The position numbers were made by a program, and so were the translations under genes. DNA of 64,000 bases, from assembly GCA_036362985.1 (NCBI GenBank), contig JAYGXS010000008.1, positions 4,799,303 to 4,863,302 of the forward strand, given 5' to 3'. This DNA comes from Ligula intestinalis. Its lineage: Eukaryota > Platyhelminthes > Cestoda > Diphyllobothriidea > Diphyllobothriidae. Of this stretch, positions 53,455-64,000 are shown piece by piece (the stretch's first letter is position 1; each line of letters starts with the position of its first letter). The notes under the pieces are model-generated. The model was not told where the DNA came from, made no database searches, and saw nothing but the letters and a program-made list of their open reading frames with translations.

Positions 53455-53870
53455 ATTGTGTCAGCTATGTCCATCTGGCCTTGTGGTGTTGGCATAAGAT
53501 GATGTGGTGGCCTGTGTGTTTCCAGAGCGGCGATTTGATTTGGCCAAATTTAGTCTCAGCACCGAGTATGGATTGCGTAAATTGTTGCACTAGTTGGTTG
53601 ATTGGTGGCCCGTGAACGATGACTCAAGTTATTCTCGGCTCACTCGATTTTCACCTCTTGCGAGAATTTCGGCCTGATCAAATTTGAATATGTGGCCGGG
53701 TCTCGTCGAATGAGCCGCAACTTGAGAATTGGCATCATTTCGCCGCACTGCTGCCAATTTTCTCAAAGATTGCCTTTCCTTGAAAGTACATTGCTTGGGA
53801 TCCATGCCTTCTTTCTATACGTTGCAATAGGCAGAACGGGTAGCTTGAAGCAAATGTGCTTAACCCCATG
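53455..53870 (-). pseudogene. Penelope-like element C-terminal (GIY-YIG) remnant
   Basis: On the minus strand KLAAVRRNDANSQVAAHSTR, PGHIFKFDQAEILARGENRV, SRE, stop, LESSFTGHQSTN match the end of PLE endonucleases (GHxFxF then ILARGxNRVSRELLESW). The hammerhead-like sequence lies about 110 bases downstream, which gives the native order of coding end then ribozyme then tail. Confidence 0.7.
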
Positions 53871-53894
53871 GCTCTCCGTCGCGGTCTGGTGGCT

Positions 53895-53940
53895 CAAGCC
53901 TGATTGGTCACTTGCGAATCCATCGTACAGAAACTGAGGG
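53895..53940 (+). pseudogene. Zinc-finger scrap of the RTE-like LINE
   Basis: [15 protein letters not shown] is nearly the second finger of the LINE at 23,800-23,860 ([15 protein letters not shown]). Confidence 0.55.
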
Positions 53941-55069
53941 TCTGACGTGGGCGGGGCACTGTAGCTGCCAAGGTCGGCGAACCAATCTGCGAGCTCCATA
54001 GCACGACCTAGCCCCCTTGGCAATTAATGGTTCCCCCAAATAATCGAGGATGATGGGCCTGTGATGTGATAATTGTTTGATGGTTGGCATGCCGTTAGTT
54101 GTTTGCTGAAATATTAGCACCCATGTTGGATGTTGTCATAATTATCGCTCCGCCATCTGGTTCACGAACACTGCCGTTCGAGAATGTATTCGTCTGTACA
54201 GCCCCCAAATGGTTTGTCCAAACTAAGTGTCGCCATCGAGTATAGGCTGGAGACGTTATTGCACTTTTAGTAGAATGCGGACCCATTACCCATGCCTCAT
54301 ACCACTCGCAGCCTAACCAAACATGAATCTGTGACCGGATCTGCGCCGAGCCTTCCGCTTTCTCAGCATCACTTCACCGCACTGATGCCACGTGTTCGAC
54401 AATTCGCGTCCGCAGCACTCTATCAGTTTCGCTGATGTAGTTGCGTTGCCTGCAACTGCACCAGATCCGCTAAACGACTCCAGATGTTTCTTGCCGTGGC
54501 AGTGGGTGCTTTGGCTGCATTACCTGATGCCCCCACATACGGACAAGTGGTTCGGATATCGTTTTTTCTGGCTCTCTGCGCGGACGCGGCGTCACAACGT
54601 CTGCCTACAAGCTGGCCGAAAGACACCCACGCATTTCCTGGCGCCTAGCACTCCAGTGTCAGTCAACATGTAATCACATCTCAGCTGTCTACTGCTCCCA
54701 TCCCCCCCCCTCCCCAGCCACTCCCGAAAACATGATGTGTGTCTGTGTGTCCGACGCTACTGGCGGGCGACGCCCACAACAACATCACATGGCCAATGTT
54801 CACTCGTCTGTCTTGGCACAGCCATCAGCACCCACTGAATCTAGTTATCTGCTCTGGTCGCACCTGCCAGGTTATGCGCAATGAGCCTGCTGGCTTCCAT
54901 TTCTCTCCTGCAAACTGCCGCCCTTTCCTTTTCTTACCTTTTTTGAATGTGTTAAATATTCACAAGCTGCATTTACTTCCTTTTAATGCGTTCTCGTATG
55001 TCTAATACCGCGGCTATGTGCGTGTGTGGGTGTATTCCTCCGCTGAAAGGTGAGCTGTGTCCTCGTTGG

Positions 55070-55165
55070 CGTTCTGTTTTTCGTCCTCTTTGCTTTTTCC
55101 TCTCTCTCCCTCACTTTCACTTATTCTCTATCTCCTCTTCCTTTGCTCTTTCCTTGCACAACCTG
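55070..55165 (+). repeat. Pyrimidine-rich tract
   Basis: Mostly C/T (CTCTCTCCCTCACTTTC and TATCTCCTCTTCCTTTGCTC). It holds the same position before a 882-type repeat as the tract at 24,340-24,570. Confidence 0.6.
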
Positions 55166-55209
55166 TTTTATTATGCTTGTTTCCATTTCGAGCACTGCGC
55201 CCATCCCAC

Positions 55210-55740
55210 CTCCGGCGACCGATCAGCTAGGCGGTGGGGGAGAAAGTGATGTTGACCCTCAGTTCATTTCCTTCCTCAATAAAAACTATCTGGTGCGCTG
55301 AGAGCTATCGCGGTGTGCTAAAAGCCGTGGCCCGGAGGGTTGCCAACTGATGGGATAGCTTGGAGAGCGCAGTCGCCCCAGTGTTTGTGTTTTTTGTGCA
55401 GAGTTTGTTGTGTTGTGTACAGTGGTTAACTGCAGGCTGAGAGTCAGACGCAGTGGCTCCTTCTTAATATGGCCTGCTTGGCGCTCCCGGGCGGGAGCCT
55501 ACCTAGCGAGGTGTGTTGTTGAGTATTGGTCGCGCCAGCCGCCTGCGCCCACCCCCATCTCCGGTCTTCTTGTGTTTTGTCTTGAAAACCCGGTCGTGGT
55601 GTCGGAGTAGTGAGATAGTGGGCTAGATTCTCCGTCAGTCTACTTTTACTGTACTCCCACGTGAGCCACCGCGTTTGTCTTCGGCCTGCTGAAGCTCGTG
55701 GTGGACATCGTCGAGAGGGACGGTCGAACTGTCGGGTGCA
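55210..55740 (+). repeat. Diverged copy of the ~882-bp repeat
   Basis: GCTAGGCGGTGGGGGAGA, GTGCTAAAAGCCGTGGC, GGCTGAGAGTCAGACGCAGT, CCTACCTAGCGAGG, GCCAGCCGCCTGCG and CATCGTCGAGAGGGACGG-type blocks follow the same order as 21,470-22,060. No (GT)n run is present at its end. Confidence 0.7.
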
Positions 55741-56036
55741 TCGAGCAATCGAAGCAGCCCTGGTTGTTTTAGCAGAACTGAAAGCCCGCGTCCCAGAGGG
55801 CCGCAGGTTTGACATGAAGTGCTGTGGGAGGGGGGGGGGGTGAGTCAGGGCTACATAGTAGCCAGCTGAGCCAGCCGCCGAGGCCAGATCGGTCACCGCC
55901 AGACAGGTGACTTGTTTTTAGGTCACAGGCGAAAAGAGACCGCCTTTCCAGACAGACAGTCACGCTCCCATCCAGCCAGACGTGTGATGACCTCCAGACG
56001 GCCTTGACCTCAATTATTCGGTGTGGACGACTGGCG

Positions 56037-56190
56037 TTCGAAGGAAAAAACAAACAATAACAACGGATCTTCCCATCGGTCGCCTTCCCACTCACTTATT
56101 TCGACCCAAATTCCCGGGCTGATAAGGCGATTTAAAATAAAAGAACACGGAGCCTATCATGTGCTTGCGATTCTGGGAAAAGGCGCATTA
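56037..56190. repeat. Direct repeat, copy 1 (342-bp offset)
   Basis: Shares CTTCCCATCGGTCGCCTTCC and CACTCACTTATTTCG with 56,380-56,516. Between the copies, on the minus strand near 56,310-56,262, lies a decayed PLE-type tail (GAATCCGCGACGCAGG, AAAACATCAGGCGAATAAAG). Confidence 0.75.
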
Positions 56191-56379
56191 ATTGAACCGA
56201 GAGACCCGACGATGATGATCGTAATGAGGACGAAGAAGAAGAAGCGATCACTGGGAAAAGACCTTTATTCGCCTGATGTTTTGACCTGCGTCGCGGATTC
56301 TTCTTTAGAGCCATCAGTAGAAACCAGTGGCAGGCACGGGTAATATATGCATGGGAAGTTGCAGCATTTATAGGACTGA

Positions 56380-56516
56380 TGTTTGAAGGAAAACAAAACC
56401 AACAAAAGAACTTCCCATCGGTCGCCTTCCCACTCACTTATTTCGGTCCAACTTCACGGGCTGACTAGACGACTTAAAAAACTTGGAGCCTATAGTGTTT
56501 TCGAGTCTGGGAAAAG
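56380..56516. repeat. Direct repeat, copy 2
   Basis: See 56,037-56,190. Offset 342 bases. Confidence 0.75.
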
Positions 56517-56527
56517 GTACGAGGGCA

Positions 56528-57101
56528 ACATTAGTTTAAGTAGTGCACCTCATATACGCCTACTCCCAGTATTTTTTCCTACAGAAGCGGTGGTTATAGG
56601 GGTTTTGTGGGTGGGGAATTTTGATAGGCAGTGGAATACACCTTGATAACTACTATATGCATTTTAATTTTATTGTATCCAGAAATGTTGTTGATTTCTA
56701 TCTGTAGATTTTCCTAAACTCTATTATCGTTTAAGGTATTGCGGGAAAACCAGATGATAAAAACGCAGCTTACTTTAAATTCCTGAAAAATAGAAATGGT
56801 GGTTAGGAGGTCGTCTACTTCAAATTACCTGATGTCCAAATTACCGTTCTGGAATTAGAGCAGTATAGTCCGTGGCGCGAAGCGCCGCGCATAACTTCAA
56901 TTGTCATACGGAACATCTTACTCCCAGCGGCCGCAAGAAATAAATCTAACTACATTTTCCCTCTTTATTTTTACTTCTATGAATTTACTTCACTGTTTAT
57001 CCTATTTCCCCATCCCCAAAACCCCTATGACCACCGCTTCTGTAGAACAAAGTGCTGAGACTAGAGGTATATGAGATGCACTACTTAAACTGCATTTCCA
57101 G
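56528..57101. mobile_element. Inverted-repeat element with ~107-bp arms
   Basis: 56,528-56,635 (AGTTTAAGTAGTGCACCTCA, CTACAGAAGCGGTGGTTATA, GGGGTTTTGTGGGTGGGGAA) is mirrored by 56,995-57,101. Interior about 360 bp without a frame of note. Confidence 0.75.
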
Positions 57102-57109
57102 GCGCGAGA

Positions 57110-58280
57110 ATTGGACCGAGAAGCCTGATGATGAGAAAGAGGAGGACGCAGGAGAAGAAGAAATCTTATGGAAGCGTTTTCTGGTCACGTAGCTGGGTTA
57201 AATATTCCAGGCTGAACTGTAGACTTAAATAGCAACAAAGGCAGTTCAATACGCAGGCTTGATTTCCACCACTGTTCATCGGCGGTCAATATTCTATTGA
57301 TTCATATGGGCTGGATTATTAATCAGATGCTTCTACCCCAGATTAACCTTCGCTAGCCATGTACATATTACTGTCCATTACAGCGCGAATGCTTTGAGTT
57401 GCGGACACATTTAGCGAAGCGCATGCATACCGTTTTGGTAGTTGATCTTAGCGTACCCCAAAGTCATTTAAGTGGGGTTGAAGGTCATCTACAGCTTGCC
57501 CGGTAGAGTCCTCGGTTTTACTTACCTATGCGCATGTTTGCTCTTTTTAATTCCGCATTTCCGTTGCCCCCCCCCCCCGCACCGATGGAAAAGATTTAAA
57601 CAGCATCTTAAATGTTTTCTTCTGTGAACGCCTTCGTCCCACCCCTCCATGACTCCTACCTATTCGTATGCTTATGCCGCTCACGACGACAGTGGTCCTT
57701 GTGACAGGGAGCTTTTGCGGGTGTTGGAGAACGGTAGTTTGTCATAAGCCAGCTGTTTAAAAGGCATTTAATTGAGATCGGTCTTGGTAGGCGGCGCGAC
57801 TGTCCTTAATTGCCCTGCTCGTTATGGCTGCGAGTTTACAATCACACTGCAGGCAGGAGAGGGGTGCTTAATGAAGTCTCAGTGTCTGAATGAAAGAATT
57901 ATCCGTTAGCTTTTACATGCTTTAATCATTCTTCCAGTGTCCCGGGGGTTGACGCGGTTCGTTTGTCCACGTATCTTACGGGGTCCCTGCTGTATCCGCT
58001 AGTGATAAATCAAGGAGCTCGAGATGTCTTTGATGGGCATTCCTATTCACATTTGCGATCTTGACTACAATTTATTATCTAATGAGGTTAAAACACAACT
58101 GACTGACCGCCCAAAAAGACTTTAACATGGCTACTTTATGAGCGAACATGTCTTAGAGCGTCCCCATCCTGTAGGCACGCATATTCCTCGACTCTAGGGC
58201 TTACCAAAGCCCAGCCTTGACAAACTTACAATTGTTCCTACCAAACCATGCATTTAATTTAGTTGATTATAATATAAATG
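57110..58280. other. Unassigned stretch
   Basis: No gene recognised. A C run at 57,569-57,578 is the only simple repeat. Confidence 0.35.
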
Positions 58281-58289
58281 AATGGGCTT

Positions 58290-58339
58290 AAAGATAATTT
58301 ATCGAAAGCAAATTTATGCGCCTCAATTTATCTTTTGGG
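58290..58339. repeat. Solo copy of the 27,675/28,689 end sequence
   Basis: AAAGATAATTTATCGAAAGC then AATTTATGCG and ATTTATCTTTTGGG resemble the right end at 28,640-28,689. Confidence 0.45.
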
Positions 58340-58842
58340 TAGGAATAAATCGTAGGACCGCCCAATGGCACTATTCTTCCATCCCAAATTTCTGACGGAA
58401 TTCGTGGTTAAAGGGTTAATGTTGGATTAATGGGCATTTAATGTGTGTTTAATGCCTGATAAGTGTGCAGTAGGAAATAAGATAAATACCCTTATAAGTG
58501 TTTTACTGAAGTAAAATGAAGGTGAAAAGTTTAATTGCAGACGGTCGTTGCCTGTTAATAATATAATTTATTGTCCTATTGTCAAGAAAGGTGAAACTTG
58601 ATAGGTAAAGAGAGTAGAAACCATAAGGTAGACCAAATGACTGCATTTCAGGTCACAGTTAGGGCGACGACTGAGCGTTTCCTACGATGTGCTGAGGCCG
58701 CTGCAATACGGAGAAGAAAACCAGGAGTCTGTAAGCAGTTGGGTCATGTGATAAACCTCGCATTGCCGCGATAATGATCGATAAAATCATTCCCGCTCAC
58801 GCCTCCTAGTACCCCTTAGGACTAGCTGCTATCCTGTCCCCT

Positions 58843-59242
58843 NNNNNNNNNNNNNNNNNNNNNNNNNNNNNNNNNNNNNNNNNNNNNNNNNNNNNNNNNN
58901 NNNNNNNNNNNNNNNNNNNNNNNNNNNNNNNNNNNNNNNNNNNNNNNNNNNNNNNNNNNNNNNNNNNNNNNNNNNNNNNNNNNNNNNNNNNNNNNNNNNN
59001 NNNNNNNNNNNNNNNNNNNNNNNNNNNNNNNNNNNNNNNNNNNNNNNNNNNNNNNNNNNNNNNNNNNNNNNNNNNNNNNNNNNNNNNNNNNNNNNNNNNN
59101 NNNNNNNNNNNNNNNNNNNNNNNNNNNNNNNNNNNNNNNNNNNNNNNNNNNNNNNNNNNNNNNNNNNNNNNNNNNNNNNNNNNNNNNNNNNNNNNNNNNN
59201 NNNNNNNNNNNNNNNNNNNNNNNNNNNNNNNNNNNNNNNNNN
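58843..59242. other. Assembly gap (400 N)
   Basis: Run of N. Sequence and true length unknown. It lies at the expected 5' head of a SINE-like copy. Confidence 0.99.
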
Positions 59243-59800
59243 CTCGCATTTGGGCCCTAGTCTTGTCGTCGTGGGTTCGAATCCCGTTGGGGTTTTGACA
59301 ACCGGGTTATGTGACTCTGTAGTCGTCACTGCGGCCAAACTCCCACCTAACTCTTGACGCCACAAACAACGCCACTCAGAGCATAGGAGCATGCGCGAAT
59401 GTACTGTTCGGCCTGCCTCCGGCCAGACGCAAACTGGCGCGTGAGACACTCACCACCCACGCCAGTGTCTATCTTCGTGCGGTCCAACCAATCACCATCA
59501 AGGCCGCGAGCCTGAGCAAGGATTCGGCAGCCGCCCCGATGACTGACGCTAGATTCACTTGGCATTCTGCCCCCACGCGGGGCGGACGCCACGCCGCTGC
59601 TCTCTCACACGGCTCTCACGGTCGAAGAAACGCCAGACCGAGTCAATCTTCTTATGAACTATTCTCCAACTCATTCTGTAAACAATATATTGTTCCTACA
59701 GCTCTGGTTTCCCAAGACTTCTCTTATCTCCTGAGGGACCGGGCCTGGAAGATCGCAGTCGTTAGGGTTAAACTGTAGCAGTCTTAACACTTTGCGATAA
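59243..59800 (+). repeat. SINE-like family S1, longest copy, with Pol III B box
   Basis: GGTTCGAATCC at 59,274-59,284 is a textbook B box with T-arm GTGGG/CCCGT-like pairing. Body CGACGCC-type, ACCAATCACCATCAAGGCCG, GGCGGACGCCACGCC, tail ACAATATATTGTTCC, GGGCCTGGAAGATCGCAGTC, GTTAGGGTTAAA. This supports S1 as a tRNA-derived SINE. The A box would fall in the gap. Confidence 0.65.
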
Positions 59801-59804
59801 CTCA

Positions 59805-60600
59805 TTCAAATCTACCGCAAACAGTTATAAGAGGACTCGGCTTCTTGGTGAGCCATACCATTTAATCCGCTGGTCATTCATCAGCCCGCCCGCCTAGCCC
59901 AAATTTAAGCCATGCAGAAATCGACGCCCACTGATCTGATCGGCGCTTCGGTAGGTGGGAGGGGGGGGGAGCTTGTGACCACACGAACAACCGCAAGGGA
60001 CAGAACAAAGGTCAACCCTAACCGGGAGACCCCCAAGGCTATCGCGGCAAGGCGAACGTGATCGGCTCAGGGTCTCGCGTCTGAGTCATCTGTTCGTTGT
60101 CGCGGTGACAGCGAATAGAAGCGCAGAGTCACGCAAGTGGGGGGCGATCAGGGACTGTGGCTTAATTGGCTCGACGCAGAGAGCCGGACCAGAGAGAGGA
60201 GGGGAGGCTCAAGATATCGCTGTGCCCCCCATTCATGCCTGCAAATGCTAAGGGATTGTGCTGACGGACAAATAGGTGGTGACCAGTGCTGTCATCAGCT
60301 CGTAACACCGCAACCGTAGATCTAGTGGCAGGCCGCAGTCATCCCAGACCTCACCGTTAATCGCATTTCTGATCATGCGTTTCTTTCATACAGGGCTGCG
60401 AGGAGGGAATGACGGATTTTTCCAAGCCAGCAACCTTTCGTGTAATACCCGAAGGAGTGTTTTGCCTAATCAAAATCGCTGACATGGGCGTTGTCAGGGT
60501 AGACTCGGGTCATCAAATAAGATGCGCCTGAGAACAGCGGTTATGAATGCCTTCCCGGCTGCAAACTTGCGGGTTCTCTTCACTAACTCTCCCCTTATAT
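59805..60600. other. Unassigned stretch
   Basis: No gene recognised. A short GC-rich segment precedes the PLE nuclease. Confidence 0.35.
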
Positions 60601-60629
60601 GAATGGGAGGTAAGGACAAACTACCGCTT

Positions 60630-61181
60630 CAGGCCCCATCTATGTGCATCTATTCGTTCACCTGTTTCTCTGGAGCGGGCTATATTGGCCGAACAACGCG
60701 ACGGCTGGAGAAGAGAATGCGCGAGCACATACCAGCTTGGCTCAGCAGAGGGGAGAATAGACCGACCTCAAGCTCAATCCTCGCCCACCTAATTGATACA
60801 AACCACCAAATGAACGCGAGTGGAGCCTTTCGGGTCATTTACCGCACGCCAACGCACTTCTCCAAAGGCCTGCGCAAACGGGTGTTAGCCACAGCAGAAG
60901 CAGTGGCAATCCGGCTAGCAAAACCCACTCTATGCTTTCAAAAGGCGCTGGTTCTAGCCATCGGCCTCCCTTGGTCGACTGCACGCGGAAATCCAGCACC
61001 TGCTGAAGCCAAAGAAGACGAAGCTATGGAGAATAGTCAAGCGCAAGCTGCGCGGCTGACATACAGAACTCAATCCGCGGACCGCGAGAACGTCCCCCTT
61101 GTCTCATCTGGGCATGGCAACCAGCCTCCTAGACGCGCAGGCGCCCGCGTTCAGGAGACGAGGGAAAACGCAGCTGCTTAA
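60630..61181 (+). pseudogene. Penelope-like element GIY-YIG endonuclease, uninterrupted
   Basis: The open frame (60,603-61,181) reads SMCIYSFTCFSGAGYIGRTT, RRLEKRMREHIPAWLSRGEN, SSILAHLIDTNHQMNASGAF, RVIYRTPTHFSKGLRKRVLA, TAEAVAIRLAKPTLCFQKAL. The order CIYxFxC, GYIGRT, Arg, EH and the HLIDTxH block is a complete PLE-type GIY-YIG domain. A C-terminal tail of about 60 residues rich in Ala, Glu and Arg follows. No reverse transcriptase is found upstream, so the copy is 5'-truncated. It is the reference for the fragments at 344 and 28,205 and belongs to a PLE subfamily different from the 45-47 kb copy. Confidence 0.8.
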
Positions 61182-61199
61182 TTACACTCACCCTTTTCC

Positions 61200-63125
61200 T
61201 CCCCCTCCCTAAATTTGACGATTATATAATCGCTGTAATTAATTGACCAATTTTATTCCCCATGTCATGTACTGGCCTGACGATGAATGACCGAAAACTA
61301 TCGTTTGCCAACACGACTTTTCAAATAAGATGCAGCCAATATGTCGCAGTACTAGCAGCAAGCGCTCGATGGAACGTTTTAAGGGAAACTTGTAGGAAAA
61401 TTGCGTCTTAGGTTCAGAAAATGAAACTTTGCAAGATAAAATCAAAGGGGAAAGTAGGAGAATCTGAGGTGGGCCGAGGACAATGCTACTAAGCAGAGAA
61501 AAGTGGTGGTGCTGCCTGTCTCCAGATGACAGTTCGGTCGTTGTCTCCGGATATGTCCACCCTGCACCCCAGAGCATTGTGACTGCAGGGACAGTGAATT
61601 TCGGGTGAAGCGGTTTATAAAATGCGCAGCATCCACCGCATTCGATCCTCTCTCTCGCCCGGTATCATGACAGAGTTAAGAAGGCTGTAGACGGGATCGG
61701 GCGCAGGTGGCCGATGCGGCGTGAGTCGGTGCCTAGGTGTGCCAACACCCCCCTCCCCCCCCATGTGGCTCATTTTGTTATTGGTGCGCATCGCCGTGCC
61801 CCGCGTTGGTCCACTGTAAGGGCATTTTGCTTCAGGTACGCTCTGATGCATACAGGGAATCGATTTGTGCGGAACGAAAGAAAGTATCGGCGTCCAGATA
61901 TAGCGCCTGATGCGTTACTGTTGGTTGGTAGACTACGCCGTCTTCGGCCCTGCAAATGCATGAGCAGCGCAGGTCGGACAAAAATCTTGCTCGGACTGCA
62001 GACCAGAGATAAGGGACTATCGATTTTTCCCACACCGACCAACGACCTTCCCCCTTTTTTCGTAACCTATCGCTAGAAATCTTCTAAATGCATCACCTTC
62101 GTAGTACTCGAAGACTGAGCGCAGGGGACACATTTTATACGTGCCACTGATATAATATTATGCAGTAATGGTTAATGCAGGGAGGGACGAGGTGCGTTTC
62201 AGTTTAGGAAAGATGATTGAAGTGTGGTTGAAATGTTGATTATTTTGTAACGCAGCTCCAAGACACATCGAATACGCCAGGGTGTAGATATTGAAATGAG
62301 CGTATTTTTCGTATGACTGTGTTTGTGACACCCAAAAAATGAATATTTCAACAGTATATATTCTTTTCTGTTAGTATTCGATGCCCCTACGCATTCTGAT
62401 ATCTTTTTACGGAAAAAATTAGCAAAAATATCCTTTCTGACACTCACTTGATCGTTAAAACTCGGATTAATACTATATTTCAATTTTAAAAAAGCTTCTA
62501 ATTGTGAGACCGTATATTGTCTATTCAAATCGCGTCGTATCGGCTCGTTGATTAATGTTCCTCATGATTTACTCTGTAAAGTCGACATCAATTTCAGAAT
62601 TTTATGAGCAACGCATGGCATTATCTTAATGAAGTGTAAGTATGTATGCTGTTCCTTGCACAGAGATCATACAGCTTTTAGACTGCAAAACCCTAAACGC
62701 CGTTAAAACAAAAATTATTAGAGAATAGGAGTATAAAAATTTTGAGAAGATGTAATTTGCTATCAACTGCAATTTTTTGTGAGCAGTCGAAAATGCGTGC
62801 CCTCGGAAGCTGTCATCCTCGTTTGTCTAAAATAGTGTGAGCTAATTCAGCAAAATCTAGACTTAAGTGATCGAAAACGCATTTAAGTAATTCGGTAAAC
62901 ACATCATGAGTTCGGCCACAGACGGTAGCTTCTAATGTTATGGCGCACGCGGCAGCGAGTCCTTCGGTCGACCGGTCACTTTCTGTTCTCGAATACGCTG
63001 ACTTGACTGGCGTGCCAACTTGATTACTTGCTGGCCCTGTGGTAGCCTTTTGCCGTACTTTAATTTATACACAGCTACTTATTTTGAATAATCGAAAGTA
63101 TGCAAGGCCAAGGTAATTGAATAGA
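61200..63125. other. Unassigned stretch
   Basis: No gene recognised. 62,740-62,790 (GATGTAATTTGCTATCAACT) may be a scrap of the AT-rich foldback family. Confidence 0.3.
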
Positions 63126-63132
63126 AGATGGG

Positions 63133-63354
63133 AAAACTTGTTCAGGAACCAGTTGTTTAATCCTGACGTTTCGAACTCTCACAGGAGCCCATTGTCAAGG
63201 GATAAAACGTGTACAGCTCAAATCGGAGGCAGATCTCAAGGTCACTCCCAGCAGAGCTTGGCTAAATATGCAGTGAACTGTACACTTATTTTGTTCCTTG
63301 ACAGTGGCCTCAGATTAGAGTTCGAAACGTCGGGATTATACAACTGGTCCCAGA
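63133..63354. repeat. Foldback with ~57-bp arms carrying a GAAACGTC box
   Basis: GAACCAGTTGTTTAATCCTG at the left mirrors GGGATTATACAACTGGTCCC at the right. Both arms hold TTCGAAACGTC/GACGTTTCGAA. The loop of about 105 bases has no known feature. Confidence 0.8.
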
Positions 63355-63879
63355 GAAAGTTTTCCTTTCTTTTGTACAAATATCCTTACTAATTCTGGTT
63401 GTTCGAAATTTCCTGACCGCCCATTTATCACTGTTTGTTTCAGTTCGTGTATTAACTGCCTTTGTTCGTTCTGCAGTTAGCGTAGGCCGCCAATTTCATT
63501 ATAGTGCGGCTGCCTTGCTCGGCTTACCTTGACATGTTCTTAGCGTGGGATCGCATTAACCGATCGTCCATGTTCGCCAAATCCTTTCCATCATTTACTT
63601 CGGCTACCCGACAACAAAGTAGAAAATGTACGCGCCTTATAACAAAAGGACTCCCAAAGGTGGCATTCCTGAGGCATGCCTGGCATGCAGAGTGCAATAA
63701 CATCAAAAGCGGCCGTTTCCGTGTGTGCGATTGTGTCGGAACTTTGATCCTCCGCTTAGCCGGGCCAGACGAAGTGTTGAATTAAGCTCTCGGCCTATGG
63801 CTGTGCCTGTGTCGTTAAACTTCATCCAGATAAAAGAAGCGGGAAAGTCCTTGCCTTGGGTTCCTTTATCGCAAAAGGT

Positions 63880-64000
63880 GTTGAGGCTACGGATGTTTAA
63901 CCCTAACGGCTGCGATCTTCCAGGCCAGGTTCCTTAGAAGATGAGAGAAGATTTGGAAAGCCAGAGGAGTAGGAACAATATATTGTTTACAGAATGAGTT
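63880..64000 (-). repeat. SINE-like family S1, cut by window edge
   Basis: TTTAACCCTAACGGCTGCGA, TCTTCCAGGCCAGGTTCCTT, AACAATATATTGTTTACAGA. Confidence 0.65.

Noticed and set aside
61615..62076. Overlapping frames on both strands around the C-rich run at 61,745
   Set aside because: Mutually overlapping and low-complexity; no motif on either strand.
63504..63785. 93-codon frame near the right end
   Set aside because: No family signature and overlapped by an opposite frame; no support as a gene.
1..64000. CRISPR arrays, bacterial operons, prophage or host housekeeping genes
   Set aside because: No regular spacer arrays, no Shine-Dalgarno-led gene clusters, no recognisable cellular protein in any frame.

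Overview
This is eukaryotic, repeat-saturated, non-coding-type DNA, most likely from a flatworm and, by inference, a diphyllobothriid (pseudophyllidean) tapeworm such as Spirometra or Dibothriocephalus. Supporting signs are many decayed Penelope-like elements (PLEs) with GIY-YIG endonuclease domains, a CR1/jockey-type LINE, an RTE-like LINE with C-terminal zinc fingers, a Tigger/pogo DNA transposon, SINE-like repeats and a 400-base assembly gap (58,843-59,242). The species call is recognition of element style, not a database result. I find no convincing single-copy host gene, no rRNA, no CRISPR and nothing prokaryotic. Almost every open frame over 60 codons is either a piece of a transposable element or a chance frame in a repeat.

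Layout. 0-6 kb: a PLE endonuclease scrap, an AT-rich repeat, a head-to-tail pair of repeats (368-bp period) each carrying a hammerhead-ribozyme-like core on the minus strand, then a PLE remnant. 7-14.7 kb: several (AGT)n-rich blocks, a GC-rich duplicated block, three ~650-bp repeat units, and a complete but internally deleted Tigger element (12,923-14,100) with matched inverted ends and a TA target duplication. 15-19.3 kb: dispersed repeats and an AT-rich foldback element. 21-25.5 kb: an RTE-like LINE between two nearly identical ~885-bp direct repeats that both stop at a (GT)n run. 26-28.7 kb: a pogo-like end and a decayed minus-strand PLE enclosed by ~54-bp inverted ends. 30-38 kb: nested SINE-like repeats, two of them interrupted by tRNA-like insertions with 16-bp and 11-bp target duplications. 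38.8-41.8 kb: minus-strand CR1-like LINE. 42-44.3 kb: two foldbacks, one nearly perfect. 45-48 kb: the best PLE copy, whose 3' end carries a hammerhead-like core. 48-64 kb: more SINE-like repeats, PLE ends, foldbacks and the gap.

Nothing here works together as a host pathway. The coherent theme is retroelement biology: PLEs with self-cleaving-ribozyme-like 3' ends, short tandem repeats that carry the same core, and non-autonomous tRNA-bearing or foldback elements that use other repeats as landing sites. All coordinates of dispersed repeats are read by eye and approximate to about 10-30 bases.
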